A stretch of DNA of 64,000 nucleotides, from assembly GCA_035235625.1 (NCBI GenBank), contig CP141143.1, forward strand, positions 32,659,178 through 32,723,177, read 5' to 3'. The stretch's first letter is position 1. Every line of letters begins with the position of its first letter. Under the pieces are notes generated by a model, which was given only the letters and a program-made list of their open reading frames with translations, made no database searches and was not told the origin of the DNA. A program made the translations under genes and the position numbers. Shown here in pieces: positions 59,241-64,000 of this stretch. This stretch comes from Saururus chinensis. Lineage: Eukaryota > Streptophyta > Magnoliopsida > Piperales > Saururaceae.

Positions 59241-61080
59241 GGGAAAATTATTAAAATAATAATTTAAAAAAAATATTTACCAAAATATACCACTTTGGGA
59301 AATATTTCCCAAAGTGGTGTTCGTTTTTGCCACGCTGACACCAGCCAAGCGGTTGGCGCCAGCGTGGCTTTTTTTTTAATATTTTTTAAGTTGATTTCAT
59401 CGTTTAGAACGATGAAATTGGTTTGAATACGATTTCGTCGTTCTAAACAACGAAACCTTTTATTACTTGACCCGGTTTCATCGTTCAGAACGACGAAATT
59501 ACCACACTTATTTTATTTCAGGCTCGGTCATGGGAAGGACACTAATTTCGTCGTTCAGAATGACGAAATCATCGGGCTTATATTTCCCGATCCACTCTGC
59601 CTCTAGTCGCCTCGCTGAACTCCACTTGGCTCCGCCTCCGTCCATCGCATCACTCGACAGGGCCGCCATATTACCAACTGGGCTATATATCATGCGTCGT
59701 ATATTGCTCGATGAGAGGATAGGAGAGCCACTATTATTAGAGGGGAGCTGGCTACGACATTGCGAGGTGTTCGTAGTACTTATATGCACTGGTATTTACC
59801 GATTACACGGCGATATATTTTACCGCGCGATGATGTAGAGGAGATGACATATCAGCCTAGGGGAGCATCTGAGGCAGCTCTAGTAAGTACAACTTTGTTA
59901 ATTAAGGCATATATTATTTTTTTATTTTGTTTTAATTATTTATCTAATATTTAATTTATTTTTTTATAGCTTCGTCAGCTTCGACATACTAATGCGTATT
60001 TGAGTGATGCACTTGTCACCTGTATTTCGCGCAAGGACTTAGCAGCAACATGTGAGTCGGTGATTAGATCATTTAATGATGTCCTTCGTAGCTTGCCACT
60101 ACTTCATTCGGTGATCATGGATGTTCATCGAGATTATCCTGTCGATGAGGCCACTCAAACGCAGCCAATGCACTCTTCATGCCCTGATATTCCATCATCA
60201 TCAGCAACATATAGCTCTCCTCCAGGTTCATCATTTCCAGACACTACACATGTCACTCAGCCAGATCTGATTTTATATTATAGACGACATCGGCCAGCTC
60301 GTATTGTACCATCTATTACTTATGCTGAGCCGGAGCCCGAGCAGGAGCCTGACATGGAGTTGCAGCCGGAGCCCCAGCCCCAGTCAGAGCCCGAGTTAGA
60401 GCCACAGCCAGAGGTAGATTATAAGGAGCTTGTACACCCCCGTCGAGGACGAGGGCGAAGGCGAGGATGAGGACGAGGACGTAGGAGATTATGATATTAC
60501 TTGTGATGTATTATATTTGTTACTCATATATGATGTACTTTCCTTATATTTGTTATAGTGATATTCGTGATAGTGATATTTGTTATGGTGATATTTGTTA
60601 TGGGTGGAATGAATGAAGTTGTGCATATACATTTGTATTTTGTGTTTTGTGTTTTGAATGAATGAACAGGGATAGGTGATAAAATTAGTTTTAAATAGTA
60701 ATTTTAAAAAAATTTAATTTGATTTCATCGTTTAGAACGACAAAATTAGTGTTCCCACGCCAGAGCCCAAAATTAGACAAGTGTGGTAGTTTCGTCATTC
60801 AGAACGACGAAATTAGCTTAAGTTGATTTCGTCGTTCTGAATGATGAAACTGGGTCAAGTAATAAAAGGTTTCGTCGTTTAGAACGACGAAATCATATTA
60901 AAATCAATTTCGTCGTTCTAAACGACAAAATCAACTTAAAAAATATAAAAAAAACCACGCTGGTGCTAGCTACTTGGCTGGCACCTATATGGCAAAAATG
61001 AACACTGCTTTGAAAAATATTTTCCAAAGTAATATATTCTAGTAAATATTTTTTTTAATTATTATTTTAATAATTTTCTC
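59241..61080. mobile_element. MULE 2 with plant-mobile-domain gene 3' end
   Basis: Ends related to MULE 1: left GGGAAAATTATTAAAATAAT at 59241, right AATAATTTTCTC at 61080. It has the same TTTGGGAAATATTTCCCAAA palindrome (59295-59314) and hairpin words. The right palindrome is decayed (TTTGAAAAATATTTTCCAAA). Flanks GTTTTTTAA and TTTTTTTTT are too simple to prove a duplication. Host-derived coding sequence at 59715-60470. Confidence 0.75.
59715..60470 (+). pseudogene. 3' end of a MAIN-like / plant mobile domain gene
   Basis: Two exons. Exon A (to 59882) encodes TLRGVRSTYMHWYLPITRRY and MTYQPRGASEAAL. A GTAAGT donor and a TTTTTTTATAG acceptor bound an 87-bp intron (59883-59969). Exon B (59970-60470) starts LRQLRHTNAYL and ends with an acidic Glu/Pro repeat and a basic HPRRGRGRRRG tail. 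This is the usual C-terminal layout of plant mobile domain proteins, which often reside in MULEs and may act in their spread or silencing. The N-terminal mobile domain is absent and frames upstream of 59715 are broken, so this is a deletion derivative; a captured host MAIN-like gene is an alternative. Confidence 0.7.
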
Positions 61081-61361
61081 TTTTTTTTTACTATTCATAT
61101 TTGGAAAATTATCGGGTGTTATATGTCGTATACGGGCGGCCGCGGTTGCTGCCCTCCGTCTGACCGTCCACGCCCCGGCCCGTGAAAGAGCTTTGGCCTC
61201 ACGTGCATGGAACACCACGCGACGTTGTTCCGTTGATTTGCTGCAGAGTGCGTACTTCCTCCCACATCCTAAGTTCCAAAGTTGCAAGTTCATACCAAAA
61301 ACTTAAAAAGTTCCAAGTTCGAACCCCAAAAAAACAGCAAGAAACCCCACCGGCAGAGGAG
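61081..61361 (+). promoter_or_regulatory. Upstream region and leader of the EF-P gene
   Basis: Only 281 bp separate the MULE 2 end from the EF-P start codon. The part 61120-61230 is GC-rich. No clear TATA box is visible. The core promoter therefore lies here or partly in the MULE. Confidence 0.4.
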
Positions 61362-63631
61362 ATGAACGCCATTAGAAGCCGACTTACCCGTATCCTCTTC
61401 GCGGCTGCTTCTCCTTCTCTTTCTCCTTTGAATCTTGCCCTCCCGCGTGGTACCCTCTTCACTCCCTGGTCGCCCGGCCAGCACAGAGGAGCCAAAGTAC
61501 TGGGGTCCGATGTAAGAGCCTCCACTTCGCCTATTTCTTACTTGGCAATTTTGAACTCTTTGAAACAAATTTGTTACCGGGTCTATCTCTTCTTCTTCTA
61601 TTGTTGTCATTTTTTGCCCGTGCAATCATTTTCTCTTGTAACTTCTGTTTGATTGGCAGTGAGGGCGAGGCCCCTGAATTAGTCCAGTTTCATTAGTTTG
61701 GCATAAAACTACTTATAGAAATAAGATAACTTTATAATGTATTAGTGGGGGATATTTTTATGTATTTCTCAGTTGTCTGTTTCAAGTGAGTCGGGTCGTT
61801 TGAACTGATGAAACTGTCTTCTATTTCACTGATATTTGATCCCTGTGCTGTTTGTACTTTCATTGATATCTATATGGATTACTTTAAAGGAACATGGCCA
61901 TACCTATATGAGTTTAGTCACTCGTAAAGGTTCCCTATATTTTCTTCTTTTATATGGCATTTCATCATATTACGACTGAAAATGACGGTAGAGAAATTTT
62001 TAATGTTTTCTAGCTAATGATTAATTTTAGCAGATAAACTATTTGTCAAGTTTTCTCGGAGTGTTTCTTTTCTGAAATGTTACCAACAGTTGTGCCCAGA
62101 GCCGCACGCTGCATACTCTCCAGGATGAAGGCATATGATACGCATGTGGATATGGGCCTGCTTGTGGTGCCCACTTATCGAGTGTGGGGTGAGTGGTTCT
62201 ATGCATGAGCGTGCGTAGCATTACTTGTTTCTTTTTGTTTATAACATTAATGTTTCTTTAATGTATAAAAATTATGGTCATTACTCATTACCAAGGTTTC
62301 AAGTCTTGGATCTCAGTCTAGTCTAGGTCGCTCAAAGAGAGAGGAGATCTTGGAGAGATTATTGGAAGTGATCTCGGTGACCTAAAAATGGTCTTCGCAT
62401 ACATTTTGACAATCTTAAGATATATTAACATCTACAAGCACTAAGATCAATTTTTAACCATCATAACACCTTGAAAATACACTTATGTTAACATAAATTA
62501 TGCTAATTAAGTAGAAAACATGATAATACTCAAGAGTTTCATGTACCTTTTCAGATATAAGAAATGCTATGAAGTTATAACTAAATCTATTGAAAACACC
62601 TGCTTTTGTATAGAAAAGCAAAGTTTAAACCAGAAATAAGAGTTAAATCCTCTAGGGTATGGAACATTGGAGCAGGGAGGAGAGAGAATTGAGTAGAGCG
62701 GGATAGACTAACAAGTCCAAATGCTTTGCTAAATTGGTTATAAGGAAGGCAGAGCCTTTTGTACAGTGGATGGCTAAAAGGGCACACAACTCACTTGAAG
62801 ATAATTACTTTAATAACTTGAGCAAATTAAATTAACAAACTGAATAGAAACTAAGTAGTAGCTTTGAGGCCTAATAAGGGGGTTGGCTGTGAGGCCCAAT
62901 AAGAGAGGAAGGTGTGTGCTGCGATTAACAATTTGTTTTTTGGCACAGCTCACATACATTTTGTTTTTGGAAAATGGAGGAGTTTATCGGTGAGATCTAG
63001 CAAATCTGGACTATTTCATGGCGAGATCGGTGAGATCTCACTGAGACTGTAAAAATGACTTTCGGCCATTTTACATGGTCTCATGTCTTGGTGAAGCCAC
63101 CAAAATTTTGCAAGATTGTAAACCATGCTCATTACTCATTATGATGGAGGAATGCAATTGTTGTGTTGGTTGCAGTGTATGATGCCTTTTCAATCATTCT
63201 GTCATTTTGGCTTTTTGTCTAAGTGAAGATGGCCATGTGTGTACATTAATATATACAGGATAGCAACAAGTGGGTTGAGATCACAGAGTAAATAATTTTT
63301 TTTTATGATATGAACATTTTCTTATATATGTCTTGCTTTCTCATTATACAGGTTAGATATGGAAATGTCATCCAAAGAAAAGGTTTCCCTTTGTTCCCCT
63401 CCTGTTTTTCATTGAGAAAGTTCTTTTTTGAGTGGACCACCAACTGATATAGTTTGTTTTAACTGGACTATTTCTTGGACGGGCATTACAGGGCGTGTTT
63501 TCCAAGTAAGACAAATTAATGATATATGTTGCAACATTAACATACATTACATGTATAACTTATATTTGATAGGGATTCAGGTTTTGAAAGCTCAACATAC
63601 TCAACATGGAAGAGGAGGTGCAACAATACAG
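61362..63631 (+). CDS. Organelle-targeted elongation factor P, 5' part
   Basis: Four exons seen: 61362-61511, 63352-63382, 63492-63505 and 63581-63631. All have GT/AG borders. The first ATG after an in-frame-open leader starts a 50-codon exon: Arg/Ser/Leu/Ala-rich, acid-poor residues 1-42 look like a mitochondrial or plastid targeting peptide, then AKVLGSD. Exons 2-4 give VRYGNVIQRKG, RVFQ and VLKAQHTQHGRGGATIQ, the N-terminal KOW-like domain of EF-P, which relieves ribosome stalling at polyproline. The loop-tip residue, Lys in E. coli, is Arg in HGRGG (alignment from memory). Domains II and III must lie beyond 64000. No stops or frameshifts, so this is probably a working gene. Confidence 0.88.
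62291..63128. mobile_element. Small non-autonomous DNA transposon in EF-P intron 1
   Basis: Flanked by a 13-bp direct repeat TCATTACTCATTA (62278-62290, 63129-63141). Ends are weakly inverted: CCAAGGTTTCAAGTCTTGG (left) against GCATGGTTTACAATCTTGC (right, inward), 13 of 19 positions. Internal GTGAGATCT-type words recall MULE-like elements. The long duplication is odd for any one superfamily. Confidence 0.65.
63492..63505 (+). other. 14-nt microexon of EF-P gene
   Basis: GGCGTGTTTTCCAA between TTACAG and GTAAGA. It completes the Gly codon begun by exon 2 and encodes RVFQ, needed to join GNVIQRKG to VLKAQHT in the conserved order. Confidence 0.75.
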
Positions 63632-64000
63632 GTTCATGTGCTCAAATGAGTTGTTTTCTTCTTTATGCTTTATTTCTTTTTTAACTTTTTTGTGGGAAAG
63701 TCTTCTTGATTAATAGTGAAGTCAGTTATCAACACTTGACTTATATTAGAATATTGGCCAGTTTTGTCTCTTGGCTTTACTTAAATCCATTTCTCTGTTA
63801 TGACCTGGTCACCTCTAAGGGCCCATTTCCACCAGCAGACTAAAATAGGAATTTCATTGGTACAGAGATAGTTTCGGTTTCCTGCACCCCTTCCCACCCT
63901 CGCTACCAATGAATTATGTTGATTCTTTAGCACAACGTTAACAAGAAACTAAATATTTTTTTTTGGACACTGAGTAGCAATGATGATCTCTGCCTCACCA
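63632..64000 (+). other. EF-P intron 4, running off the window
   Basis: Follows the GT donor after ATIQ. No further EF-P exon (expected next: VELRD-type sequence) is seen before the window ends. Confidence 0.6.

Noticed and set aside
61182-61652. 156-codon frame read straight through 61511 as the EF-P first exon
   Set aside because: A GTAAGAG donor at 61512 and the downstream EF-P exons fit the protein family; the read-through part is hydrophobic intron sequence.
62039-62221. 60-codon minus-strand frame in EF-P intron 1
   Set aside because: No similarity recognised and it lies inside an intron; not supported as a gene.

Overview
This looks like nuclear DNA of an angiosperm. The only gene that looks intact is a spliced nuclear gene for an organelle-type elongation factor P, and the rest is layered plant transposons: Ty3 and Copia relics, very long solo LTRs, Mutator-like elements (MULEs) carrying host gene fragments, and hAT MITEs. 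I cannot name the species. There is no sign of bacterial DNA, CRISPR arrays or tRNA/rRNA genes.

Layout. 1-775: inverted start of a long LTR (family F2). 776-2884: broken Ty3 element a (LTR end, primer site, gag, zinc knuckle, protease relic) split by a 294-bp hAT MITE. 2885-26521: a palindromic LTR-derived element (family F1), split by a MULE at 3667-21813. The MULE has ~970-bp terminal repeats holding a TATA box and a PMT-methyltransferase exon fragment, subterminal ~345-bp tandem repeats, and a phi-class glutathione S-transferase pseudogene in its centre. Its right half plus 3.3 kb of flank also exists as a nearly identical inverted copy on the left. A 4.85-kb solo F2 LTR sits in the right repeat array. 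26522-32060: a Copia-like, apparently pol-less element with gag and a second decayed ORF region. 32061-37176: a second palindromic F1 unit with a perfect 5-bp target duplication. 37338-52117: Ty3 element b, whose gag is split by a 643-bp hAT MITE and whose pol is split by two solo F1 LTRs, one carrying a solo F2 LTR. 52118-57380: truncated LTR pieces and AT-rich sequence. 57390-59114 and 59241-61080: two MULEs with hairpin-rich ends, carrying an ATG18 fragment and the 3' end of a plant-mobile-domain gene. 61362-64000: 5' part of the EF-P gene (four exons seen, one of only 14 nt), with a small transposon in intron 1 and a MULE ending 281 bp upstream of its ATG.

How it fits together. The nest can be ordered from target-site duplications: GTTAA, GTACT, ACCAG, GGTAG, TGATG (5 bp, LTR type), GACCAAGG and CGAGGGCC (8 bp, hAT), TATTAATAA and GGAATAG(C/T)A (9 bp, MULE). 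Every long LTR of F1 and F2 is solo, truncated or palindromic; no internal region of either family is present. The most unusual structures are the palindromic LTR units and the MULE with its inverted duplication and convergent promoter-like sites, which would be expected to give hairpin or double-stranded RNA if transcribed.
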